Assembly (NCBI GenBank): GCA_018398765.1
Contig: JAHBMJ010003042.1
Location: 28,081-92,080 of the forward strand
Length of the DNA stretch: 64,000 nt
Direction of reading: 5' to 3'
Origin: Chromera velia
Taxonomy: Eukaryota > Sar > Chromeraceae
Made by a program: the position numbers and the translations under genes. Below the pieces are notes generated by a model. That model saw only the letters and a list, made by a program, of their open reading frames with translations, was not told where the DNA came from and searched no databases. Within the stretch, counting starts at the first letter, position 1, and every line of letters begins with the position of its first letter. Positions 35,989 to 45,775 of this stretch are shown here, piece after piece.

Positions 35989-36652
35989 TTCTTTCTTTCT
36001 TCTTCCTTTCTTTCTTCTTCCTTTCTTTCTTCTTCCTTCCTTCCTTCCTTCCTTCCTTCCTTCACCTCATCTCTCTTGCCTGCATCTCTACCGCAATTGT
36101 TACTATCCTTTACTGAGTTCCTCCCTCTTTCAGTTCCCCTCATCGTTCCTTTGGTTCGCAAACGAGGCGAACTGATAAAGCATCCTTCTTTGCCTGGGAC
36201 TCTTCTATTCGTTTCTCCACAAGTTCGGTCTTTTTTTTGTACGTCTCTCTCATGGCGCTGTGTTTTGTTTGCCTGCCCTGGTGCGTTTGTGTGTGTATGC
36301 AATGCAGTTTCTCCCCGTGATGCTTCTCCTTCTCCTCTCCTTCTTCTCTCAAAATTTGGTTGGAACGGTGAGTCGAGTGGGTGCATGGAGTGATGGAAGG
36401 AAGGACGGGGGGGAATGGCGAAGACGAGGTTGAAGTTGGGGAGAGTGGGGACTTCAAAGAGCAAATAAGAGAGCAGAAAAGGAAGTGCCAATACGGAAAG
36501 ACACGTACAGAAAGAAAGACGTCAGAGACGGCACCTCAGCCTCCCTTGCGTTGCTGAATCGTTCTCTTAGTTCTTTTCTCCATCCAAAACTAACAACAAG
36601 CAAATCACGAAACCAGTCCAGAATTAAGGAACAGTCGCATTTTACTTTTGCT

Positions 36653-36687
<35 letters not shown>

Positions 36688-37674
36688 CGACTCTCTTGCA
36701 GCGTCCCACTTGGTCCCTCCACCCCACACGTGAGACGCCCATCGGCAGAACCACTCAGGTGGTGGGAGTGAAGTATTACGTGCCCACTGAATTTCACCGA
36801 ACGATGCCCGCACACACGTCGCAGTTCAAGGAGGTCAGCGTGGTGTCTGGGATGACCGACTGCTGCTGGCCCGTGAGAAAGAAGGGGAGAGGCAGAAAGA
36901 GAGAATTACACTGGAGCTTGGTCTATTCAGTTGGGTAATTTGTCTCTTTTTCTTCTGCTCCCCTGAAATCTGTTTGCAGTTTGAGCGTCATGTCGAGGCG
37001 GCATTTGTCCACCAACTGAACAGGGAGTGCGACATAGAGGAGCAACGACGAGCGCACGCAATCCGGGCAGCGAAGTACAGAGGGAAAGGTCAGTCAGTTA
37101 TTTAGCCGTTTGAGCAGATACCTCAACTCCGAGGTTTGAAGCAGACGTTTGAGGGGCAAGTGACTCACGCAATTCAAGAAGGAGGCTTCTTTCTGGAGAA
37201 ACACAAACGAGAACAAGTGCGAAGGCAAAGAGAAGGATCGACAGACAGCTCAGAGTTTCAGGAGGGGATGTGATTTTCGAAAGCGGTTGAATCTCGCTCT
37301 CTCTCATTGTGGCTAGCTTTCTGTTGAGGTGCTTCTTTGAAAAGGTTTCAGAGAAGAAGAAGAAGAAGGAGAAGAAGAAGAAGCGGGTTCGTTAGTCCAT
37401 TCAGGCACTTTCTTCTTCTGGTCGATGCAAAGAGCAACTCACTCACTCACGCATTCCTCCTTCCCTCCCTCCCGTCCTCCCTCTGCGATTGGGTCGGTTG
37501 ACGCCTGTGCAGAGAAGGACGTTCAGGCTGCGCTCGCAATTGAGAGACCAAAGTGCAAGCAGTTTGAAGATATTCGGGTCAGTCGAAGCTCTCTTCTTTG
37601 TTTTCTTGCTTTCCGTCCCTGTCCCTTCCTGTTTAGGCAAAAGCACGAAGACCCCGCACACAGACACATACACA

Positions 37675-37707
<33 letters not shown>

Positions 37708-38093
37708 GGAGAGAGAGATGAAGGAACGGTACACGGAAAAGTGATCTGAAAAAGCCTGACGGTATGTTATGCCAGACTCGGTACACTCTCTGCTCGAAGG
37801 TTTGATTAGATCTCCACTCTCCCTCCTACTCATCCCCTGCCTGCCTGCATGCATGGACTCTCTTCCGTGGCCTCCCTCTCACCTCGCGAGGTCCTTCCTG
37901 TCCTTCTTTCCCGTTCCTTTCTTTCCTGTTTTCTTCTTTCCTTGCTTCTTTCTCCGCTTTTCCTTTCTCCATACATACAGTTGTGTCCTCTTGGTGTGTT
38001 TTGTCCCTGCTGCTGTCCTGTTTGTCTCTGCTCACTCGATGCTTGCAGAAAAAGCACCCGCAGTTTGCGAAATACTATCCATCATATCTCTGA
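32550..38093 (+). CDS. DNAJB12/DNAJB14-like J-domain co-chaperone of the ER membrane
   Basis: It recruits and activates Hsp70 at the cytosolic face of the ER, where animal DNAJB12/14 act in membrane-protein folding and ER-associated degradation. Thirteen exons: 32550-32627, 32751-32960, 33066-33290, 33716-33778, 34148-34208, 34549-34613, 35033-35187, 35462-35489, 36308-36367, 36702-36833, 36980-37088, 37513-37577, 38049-38093. They sum to 1296 nt and 431 residues. The N-terminus MESNKDES..ALRFLEKAQRMWP is strongly conserved with animal DNAJB12. A Ser-run/Asn linker (about 100-120) leads to the J domain (about 148-214), whose HPD motif is at residues 177-179. A G/Q/R-rich segment follows, then one transmembrane helix (exon 9, about 296-315). 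The rest matches the DUF1977-type tail (TTQVVGVKYYVPTEF). The start codon sits in GCCATGG. A 24-base assembly gap lies in intron 4 and does not touch an exon. Confidence 0.93.
33618..33839. repeat. (GAAT)n/(GAGT)n microsatellite, poly-C run and 24-N gap in DNAJ intron/exon 4 area
   Basis: Tetranucleotide repeats (33618-33712) run up to the acceptor of exon 4 at 33716, so the usual pyrimidine tract is absent there. After the exon a run of 12 Cs leads into unknown bases 33816-33839, followed by a CA run. Confidence 0.9.
35505..36063. repeat. about 560-bp (CTTT)n polypyrimidine tract in DNAJ intron 8
   Basis: An almost pure C/T tract of CTTT, CTTTT, CTTC and CTGT units on the sense strand, occupying most of the intron between the two exons that together encode the membrane helix. 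It gives three overlapping spurious Phe/Leu/Ser open frames. A second short CTTT run occurs at 36652-36688. Confidence 0.97.
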
Positions 38094-39109
38094 CTGACCG
38101 CGCGACCCCCGTCCTCCCTTCCTCCTGGGGATCAATTGCGAGAAGTCCTCGATTGAAAGAGGGCACGTTTCCTTTTCTTTTTCCTTCCTTCTCTTTTCCC
38201 TCTCTTCCTCTCATCCAGTCTTTTTGTCTTCCTGAAGACAGGCGCGGTTGAGTTTCCGGCCTTTTCTCGGGGGGGGAGGGGGGGGGAGGGGGCAACGAGA
38301 CATGTCAGAGGGCATCGAAAGGAGAGATGTTTGGTTGAACGGGGCCAAGGCAAGGAAGGACGGGCACCACCAGGGCGGTGCATGGGGGCGGGGCATGTTC
38401 GTGTGTTTGTTTCTCGTAGCCCTCCCTTCATGGTGGGAAGGGAAGAGAAGAGAGGGAGACAAGACGGATGCGCAATGGAGCGCGCGGGTGGAAGGAAATG
38501 GCTGCTGGACAAGGGTGAGGTGGACAGAGAGAGAGAGAGAGACGCTCTACATGTTCCCCCCCATCGGTTTTGCATTCACCCGGTGCTCGGCTAAGTGGAG
38601 CATGAAAACTGGAAATAGCGCTGCGGTTGGATGAATTCGGGGCAGCTAGGGGGAAAGGACGTCGAGGGCTTTTTTGTTTCTTTGTTCAGGTCTGCCCGTT
38701 GGCGGTGATTCTCAGTTGTGGCCTGTCCGTTCGTCCATCCTTCCAGAAAATCTTGGTTGTCTGTCCTTTGTCTCTGAGCACTGTAGAGTGGACCTGTGAA
38801 GACCCACATGCATGTACTCGTCACTGTAGTTGCCAAGGGTTTCCACAGAGCTAGAGAGAGAAAAGCTGCATGTGCATTCTCGGATAGGATGCAGATGCAA
38901 TGATGGGATCTTTCCTTCCCTTCCTTTCCCTTCCAGAGATTGAAAGGATTGACCGGCATGGTGGAGTGGCCGTGCGTCGCGACAGACACGTGCACTGAGG
39001 GACCAAAGGGAGTGAAGTGAACATTGGGGGCGTACTTTGGTCGAAATGCTAACGGCCGGCCAATCGAAAAAAGTTCTTCCTTCTTGCCTTAACCTCCGAT
39101 TTTGCATCC
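38094..39109. other. 3' flank of the DNAJ gene, no further gene seen
   Basis: GC-moderate sequence with a G-rich stretch (38271-38295). Open frames on both strands are without motif and look like chance. The first few hundred bases are probably DNAJ 3' UTR. Confidence 0.5.
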
Positions 39110-39229
39110 TCACCCTGCCTGATCTAGTGCTTGATCGGCATTTCTTCTCCGGGAAGTTTTCCCCTTCCCCCTCTCCCTCCAGGTCTCTCTTCCTTTCTGC
39201 CCGGCCGTGTCCACATTGTAGTTGCATGT

Positions 39230-39415
39230 CAAACTGTACGTCTTGCGCAAGCTCCGGGGATCGTACAAGAATCCGAGCAGGAATACATCCGCCCAGCTAT
39301 CCGCTACTTTTCGATCACCAAAAGTTTCAAATAACATAGCAGAAACCCTAGCATAGACCTTGGGAATTCGACAGTAAAAGAACGGTTCAGCCACTAGTTC
39401 AGCCATAATCTGAGC
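39230..39415 (-). pseudogene. orphan coding-like fragment of unknown family
   Basis: On the minus strand a 60-residue stretch reads like real protein (MAQIMAELVAEPFFYCRIPKV ... FGDRKVADSWADVFLLGF...DPRSLRKTY is contained in it). It has good hydrophobic/charged alternation, unlike the Ser/Arg-rich chance frames nearby. I find no continuation on either side. Upstream it runs into the 390-bp repeats; downstream it drifts into composition typical of the flank. It may be one exon, a gene relic or part of a decayed DNA transposon. I do not recognise the family. Confidence 0.35.
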
Positions 39416-39472
39416 CATTTGAACGCTGATTTGAATTCTAGTTTAAATTCATTCCATGCATTAAGAAATACT

Positions 39473-39862
39473 ACCATGGGCGACAAAAGTATTGTATATT
39501 TTTTTGTGGAGTTGGCGAAGATTCGTTTTTGAAGTCGACACTGGATTAAGCAGGCTAGAATAGAAGTAGATACAGCATAAAGTATTACTTTAAAGTAATT
39601 GGCTTTATACGTCCTCAATTGGCAAAGCTAGATTGAATTATAAATTTATGTCTTACTTTTTATAGGCTTGGTCGATCGGTCACTTCAGAAAAAATAAGTT
39701 TACTTATATTTGAGACACATTCTCCCCACAACCCCTAATTAACACCTGATTGAAACTGTTATAGCTTACTAATTTAATTGTATAAATGTTTACTTCTTGT
39801 TATATTTCATTGGCGCTAGAGAGGTCAAAAGATGAGTATACAAAACTTATGTCGCCCATGGT
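39473..39862. repeat. 390-bp repeat, copy 1
   Basis: It begins ACCATGGGCGACAAAAGT and ends with a near-exact reverse complement of that word, so it has 18-bp inverted ends. A nearly identical copy of the same length follows in direct orientation 545 bp further on. It has no coding capacity. Confidence 0.9.
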
Positions 39863-40407
39863 ATTGACCCCAAAAGTGGATCTTTTTTTTTTGTGAAACA
39901 CATATTTTATTCAAAGTTGAATTAAACTCAACTCACTAAGAGTCTATTTACTATAAGCGCTTATTTGTTTTATTTCTTTATGAACGTTTTGTTTTTCTTG
40001 AAATCAGTTGATTGTATAGAGGGCTTCTTGATTATAGAGAACATTTTGATACTGATAAGGTGTGAAATCACTTTTTTCCTATATCAACTCATTTAAACTA
40101 GAGAAGCTAAACTATCAGAAAAGCTCTATTATAAAAAGGTTCAATGTACTTTGTTCCTCACAAAAAAGAGTAAATGTGTTCGACTGTATAATGATTTGAA
40201 CCTAAAAAAATAAAAACTAAGTTTCTATATGTTAGTAAAATTCAGAACAACAAAAGTTTGACTTACAATAAATCAAGTAAAGATCACTTCTATCAAACAA
40301 ATCATACATTGTCTTCTTTCAAATTCTTACCGCTTGACAATCATATTTTTATCATATTTTTTTATTTGTTCTTTTGTATGTTCTTGTCGAAAGTTTGCTC
40401 GATCAAC
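39863..40407. other. 545-bp segment between the two 390-bp repeats
   Basis: AT-rich and without an open frame of note. Directly after copy 1 it reads TGGTATTGA (overlapping the repeat end), which resembles a tRNA-Met primer-binding site. No purine tract precedes copy 2. The arrangement could be a small non-coding LTR-type fossil or two nested inverted-end elements; I cannot decide. Confidence 0.5.
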
Positions 40408-40797
40408 ACCATGGGCGACAAAAGTATTGTATATTTTTTTGTGGAGTTGGCGAAGATTCGTTTTTGAAGTCGACACTGGATCAAGCAGGCTAGAATAGAA
40501 GTAGATACAGCATAAAGTATTACTTTAAAGTAATTGGCTTTATACGTCCTCAATTGGCAAAGCTAGATTGAATTATAAATTTATGTCTTACTTTTTATAG
40601 GCTTGGTCGATCGGTCACTTCAGAAAAAATAAGTTTACTTATATTTGAGACACATTCTCCCCACAACCCCTAATTAACACCTGATTGAAACTGTTATAGC
40701 TTACTAATTTAATTGTATAAATGTTTACTTCTTGTTATATTTCATTGGCGCTAGAGAGGTCAAAAGATGAGTATACAAAACTTATGTCGCCCATGGT
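40408..40797. repeat. 390-bp repeat, copy 2
   Basis: Same length, orientation and ends as copy 1 and nearly identical to it. The sequence just outside the pair is itself inverted (ATACT before copy 1, AGTAT after copy 2) rather than directly repeated. That argues against a plain LTR insertion. Confidence 0.9.
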
Positions 40798-40876
40798 AGT
40801 ATGAATCCTTTTTATTAGTAGATTAATGTATTTTGTAGGTTTTGAATTCTCTGAATTTTTTTAGTATAAGTGTAGC

Positions 40877-41376
40877 CAGAGTAGGGAAAAGGGTAGGTTA
40901 TGAGGTTAGATTATAGGTTATTGGCCCTCCAGTTATGATAACTGGTCATAACCGGCGGTTAACCGGATTAACCGGTAAGAGCTAATAAAAACAATATTAT
41001 AGGTAGAAACAACTTCAAACAAGCAAAAACTTACCGAAAATATAATAAAACGATTACAAAACTTAGTTATGAGAACTGAAAAGATATAAAAAATCATATT
41101 TTTCTTAGTATATAGACTATAAACACAATCAAACAAGTGGTTATATGAATTAAAAATGGCTTTTTATTATGCTTTGGTCGTCGATCTTTCGTTTTCCGTG
41201 TGCTATACCTGTAAAAATCATGTTTTCACAGTGAAAAGTTTTAAATTTAATGAGGATTCACTGAGGAAACGACCTCTAGACATAAAAAGGTTATATAACC
41301 GATAGGTTAACCAAACCGAAACGCTTTTTGACAGCCAGGTCGGTTTGGTTCGGTTAATAACCTATTTCCTATCCCT
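40877..41376. mobile_element. hAT-like MITE, 500 bp
   Basis: The element starts CAGAGTAGGGAAAA and its other end, read in reverse complement, starts TAGGGATAGGAAAT. These are imperfect inverted ends of the YAGNG type seen in hAT transposons. AAGTGTAGC stands directly before (40868-40876) and directly after (41377-41385) it, which fits an 8-9-bp target-site duplication. The interior carries GGTTAACCGG-type palindromes and no open frame. Confidence 0.7.
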
Positions 41377-41609
41377 AAGTGTAGCTTAGTATACTGAGTA
41401 TATACAAACTGTCTATAGCTAACAAAATTTTTATATTAAATTTCTAGTTATTGTTCTAATCTAATCAATCGTTGTTCCAGTTACTAAAACTTTTGAAGCA
41501 ATTTTTCCTAGAATTTTTTGAATTTTCACAGGCCTAGGTTTTTACTAGAATTTCCCCAAAATTTTAGGCTGTTTCCATGCATGCGTATGCATTAACTCGC
41601 ATATGCTCG

Positions 41610-42102
41610 TAGAGTTGTTAAATACCGCTTAGGAAAAATACTAATAACTGTTATTTAGGGGTCAAATACCGAATTTAAGTATTATATATATTAAAGTATT
41701 TATATAAGTATGTATAAAATCAACTCCCGGGGAGTTTAGGGCCAATGACCTAACATCGGTGTGTGTTTTGCAGAATATATTGTTTAAAAGAGTTTATCAG
41801 CGTCTGAAATATAAAAAAACAGAAAGTAATCACCATTATAACTGTGTTATGGCCCAATAACCTGAATATACGGGGAGTTTCAGGCTGCTGTCAGCACTGT
41901 GAAAGATAGACGTCACGAGTTCCAACTCAGTTTTTGATCCACAAAGTTTTTTTATGTTAATCATTTCATATTTTTTCATGCATGGTAGCTTAAATACTTA
42001 AAACGGTAAGTTTAAATACCGAATACCGTTATTTAGGCCCAATTTTAGGGGTCAAAAACGACTGGTTATAATATGGGGTATGCGGTATCTTTAACAACTC
42101 TA
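41610..42102. mobile_element. second hAT-like MITE, 493 bp
   Basis: Inverted ends TAGAGTTGTTAAATACCGC (left) and, in reverse complement of the right end, TAGAGTTGTTAAAGATACCGC. The flanking octamers TATGCTCG (41602-41609) and TGCGCTCG (42103-42110) match at six of eight positions, consistent with an old 8-bp duplication. It has no coding capacity. Similarity between the two arms continues inward (CTGTTATTTAGGGGTCAAA versus its inverted partner). Confidence 0.65.
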
Positions 42103-42110
42103 TGCGCTCG

Positions 42111-44118
42111 TATCTTGATGGAGCACACCCTATACAGCTTCTATTGTTCCCCTTCCTCTACCGAGACTACCTTTTTGTTGTTTTCTTCTTTTCAATGTCA
42201 TAGCGATGTATGTACTATGAATATTATCCTATTTTGCTTCACCTAGTGCTTCACTTTGTTGAAGTTTGTTTTCAGCGTTCTGACAGCCGGTTCTTGTAAG
42301 TCGCAGCTTCCCCCTGCTCCCTCGAATCTGAGTATTAAAGCAACAAGTTGTTAGGGAGAGGGTTCAAACGTTCTTGCTAGCGTTCCTGGCCCTTTTAGAG
42401 AGAGTCTGACTTTTAGTTTTCATGAATGATACAAAAACAATACAATCTTTAAACGTTTGTCTATCGATATTCAGTCATTATAAAATAAATTTAAACCTAA
42501 GTTACCTTTATTTTTAGGGAAAAAAACGAAAATCCAGTCATTTTAATGTTATAAAGCCTAGTTTAAGCAAAATTTTCAAAGTACCGAAAGTACCGATACC
42601 GAAAAACGGAACCATCCCCCCTTAAAGTCCCCTAGAAAGTACTAAAGTACCGATCGAAAGGCATGGTACTTAACAACCCTGCATTTATTCCTTCATTCAT
42701 TCATTCGAAATCATTTTTATAGTTTAAGTTTCATTCATGTTTAGATTCCTCTATTCATAATCCATTCATGCATTCATTCCTAAGGGGCAGGACCTAGGCT
42801 AGGAGCTAGGCCCATTCATTTATTTTTAATACTGGTCGATCGAGAGACTAATCTAGAGACTATACTTAAGAAACCTACTAGCCCAGCTACTAGCTGCATA
42901 TAATGTATATGCAGCGCTTTCAGAGCGGCTTTTTTAAGCTTTCTAAACGCTAGCAGTCCTAGTAGCAGTCTAGAAGCATTAAAGTAAACAGCTAGGCTCT
43001 AGGCTAGGCTAAACACTAGGCTAAACACAGATAATGTAACACATTTTAATACAGTTCGCTTTATTACGCGTTATACCTACTAGTAGCGTTCGACAGCATT
43101 TAGTGAAAACGTTATATTGGAGCTAAGTCAAAAATTTAGTTTAGAAAAAGGCTTGTATCACAACAGTAAAAACCGTGAAGCCATCCAAAACTTAATAAGA
43201 AGTCATGCAGAACATTGTTCTGCAGACTGAACAGCACATTCAGAGTCCTTTCTTCTTTCTCTGCAAATTAACATGAAGCAAGGTCTACAGCAAAGTGCAA
43301 GTCTGTTACAGCATGCTTTGAACATCAAATTGCTGCTCGGACCGTGTGACTGCGGCTGGATTGCTTGGCCTGCGAGACACTGCCAGGCGCTTAGCTTGGC
43401 TGGCCTGCCAGTGACGCCAACTCTTAGTGGCGATGAGGCGACAAGCAACAACTCCAGTCACAGCGCCAGTCATCATGTAAAAGGAGGGCAGTGGCTGTGG
43501 CCGCACAGAGGCATGAAGCCCCCTCCCCATGCAGCCGTCTTTCCATCCCCTTTCTCTTTCTCTTTGTTCTCTTTGTTCTTTCGTACGTTGCACGGCATGG
43601 ACGGCAGATGACGTTTCATGATGCATTGGAACATTTGAGGGTGTCCCAGTCACACACAGCATGAAACAAATGAAGGCAGAATGACAGAAAAGTCCCGGCC
43701 GGACCACCTGGATGGACCTACAGTGACGTCTCCCTTTCCCCCTCTTTCACACACTGTCTCTCTCACACACAGAAATACTCACACGCTCCCCCTCTTCCTG
43801 ACCCCGTACAGTGGGGTGCCCATTTCCTGGGTGACGTGCAATAGCAGCGGTAGCGATCGGCAGCAGCAAATGCCCGGCAGGCCATCAGGCCGGCCCTGCC
43901 AGCGCGCACACAGGGAGAAATCAACGTGAGGTCATGCAAATCAATTTGATTGACCCAGTTTCCACCGGAGAGCCACTTTTTAGGCTCTGCATGGTGAACC
44001 CATGAAGTGCAACGTGCAGGCAGGGGAGAAGACATGGATCGAACAGCATGCAGGCAAGAGTCGTCAGAGTTGGCTACAGGCGAGGCCGAAGGTCACCTTC
44101 AGAGTAGCAGTCAGTGTC
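42111..44118. other. AT-rich intergenic region, no gene seen
   Basis: It contains a possible lone hAT-type end near 42665-42685 (the reverse complement reads CAGGGTTGTTAAGTACC) with no partner found. There are (ATTC)n runs near 42690 and 42760 and repeated CTAGGC words near 42790-43020. From about 43200 base composition rises and several frames open on both strands, but none shows protein character. The last few hundred bases are probably 3' UTR of the lectin-like gene. Confidence 0.5.
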
Positions 44119-45057
44119 TTAGTGGATGAGGGGATTCTTGCCATCAACGATGTTGATCTGGCAGAGGTAACCCTCGATGTCGCTGACGTCGTCCAGCGCA
44201 TTGTCGTGCCAGTTGAACGGAATGGTGAAGTCACTGTTGCTCGGAAAATACGTTAGGATCAAGAAGTCCTGGTCCTCACCGAGTACCCCATTCGGCTGGC
44301 TGAATTCCTTATTGGGAACTTCCTGGGTAGAGATACCGAAGTTCTCAAAGCCGCCGAGGAAGGAACCAAAGAACGGAGTCCCGTCATCCCAGGCGAACTT
44401 GTCCCGCATCATCATAATCCGACCGTCGCTTCCCTCGAAGTCGTTGGGAGGCGGGGTTCCGAACTCGGTGCGAAAGCCGCTCATCCAAACCTGCTTACCT
44501 GCAGTCAGCAAACAAATGGATTGAAATATACACATGCATGCAACCAGTGATTTGATTGCTCAGTCTTTCATGTAGATGGTTGAGCAGTCAGGCAGTCAAT
44601 CAGATGGCCGACCACTCAGCTGACGAGTCAACTTACCCCTCATTGAGAAAAGGCCCATCTCCTGACACGTTGTTGCTGCAAGCTGGTTGATTTCGAAGGA
44701 GTCAATGGTGAGGAGGAACTGAGAGTTCGGGGTTCCTCCGCCCAGGGCCGTACAAGCATCCACGGCGGCCGTACGATTCACCTCAGACCCGCCAACGCAC
44801 TGAAAACAGCGCTCTCTGCCGATGAAGGTGTCCCAGGGACTTTTTGGGACGGGAATCCACCCGGCAGGACACTCGACTTTTGGGGGCTTCTCCTTTTTCT
44901 CCTTGCCTTTCTGGACATCCTTGACGCCATCTTTGCCGCCAAAAAGGTCTGGAAAGTCAAATTTCAAGCCATCAGCCAACTTGTCCCCCAAACTTTCCCA
45001 CTGTGCTTGAACAGTGACGGCACTGAAAGCCGTCAGAACAAGACAGAGCTTCATCAT
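44119..45057 (-). CDS. secreted C-type-lectin-like protein
   Basis: Two exons, 45057-44637 and 44498-44119, sum to 801 nt and 266 residues. Residues 1-19 (MMKLCLVLTAFSAVTVQA) are a clear signal peptide; no membrane anchor follows, so secretion is expected. A Lys/Glu-rich spacer (about 48-60) precedes a C-type-lectin-like fold. It opens CPAGWIPV, continues through Cys pairs around RERCFQCVGG and DACTALGGG, and ends with WHDNALDDVSDIEGYLCQI, the usual WND...C. pattern near the end of such domains. Carbohydrate or other ligand is unknown. The canonical Ca-binding EPN/QPD motif is not evident, so sugar binding is not assured. I chose the second of several in-frame Mets because the signal peptide begins there; an upstream in-frame Met at 45120 would hide it. 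Confidence 0.75.
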
Positions 45058-45353
45058 CGATTTGCGTATAATATCAATATTAAACGTATATATCCTTAAT
45101 TGGCTCCTTTTGTGGCACAATTTGAAAAGGCACTTGACCGACGAGTCTGTATGTGCTTGCTGCCGAGCTTTCGATCAACTTCAAAGCACTGAATAGATCG
45201 ACTCCTGCCTTACCTTGTGGGCTTTCGGTCTGTATATATAAGAAATAACAGGCCGGCATGCATATGCATGCATGCACACGTGCATGGATGATCGAGTCGA
45301 TCGATATATCGACTTAATTTCATTTTTAATTGTTTTCGCGAATTTTTTCTAGC
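45058..45353. promoter_or_regulatory. 5' flank of the lectin-like gene
   Basis: AT-rich, with TATATAT words near 45085 and 45230 and stacked GCATGCAT palindromes near 45255-45280. No shared promoter block like that of the E2 and kinesin genes is seen. Confidence 0.35.
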
Positions 45354-45775
45354 TACGGGATACACCCAACCAGTTGGGTGAGTGCCTCGGGGGGCCATTT
45401 AGTGGGTCGGCCATAATTTGATTGCATGTTGGGCATGTCTTGCCTGCAATGCATGCATGGGCAAATGGCGGGGGCCACAGCAACGTGCACAAAATATGCT
45501 TTTCGGGACCGCGCATGAACATATATGCAATTAACTCCGTACGAATTACTTGAGGGGCACGTATTATGAAAAGTGAAGTTTTTATTTTTGTAATGCGATC
45601 GCGGCTCTGTGCAAGTTGCTTGAGGGGCACAATTTGGAATTTGGGCGACACCAACCATGACGGAGATAGAACCGAATCCCCCCCCCAAAAATAAAAAAAT
45701 GCATTATGCGGATGTGTACGATTTCAGGGCCTCTCGGCTGATCTCAGCAGAGCTGAGCTGCCCCCCGAGGCGATA
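45354..45775 (+). repeat. dispersed 0.4-kb repeat, copy A
   Basis: Shares long blocks with 55336-55712 in the same order and orientation: ACACCCAACCAGTTGGGTG, GAGTGCCTCGGGGGGCC, GCTTTTCGGGACCGCGC, GTTGCTTGAGGGGCACA and, at the end, ATCTCAGCAGAGCTGAGCTG followed by CCCCCCGAGGCGA. The left CCTCGGGGGGC and right GCCCCCCGAGG words are inverted to each other. The copies differ by many substitutions and indels, so the family is old. Confidence 0.85.

Noticed and set aside
35313-36491. 392-codon Lys/Arg/Glu frame antisense to the DNAJ gene, and Phe/Leu frames on the sense strand
   Set aside because: They are pure products of the CTTT repeat, without start context or conserved sequence.
38271-38300. 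G-quadruplex-like G run downstream of the DNAJ gene
   Set aside because: Only one short G-rich patch in low-information sequence, and no functional context.
42660-42690. Single hAT-type end CAGGGTTGTTAAG
   Set aside because: No partner end within 2 kb, so not called as an element.
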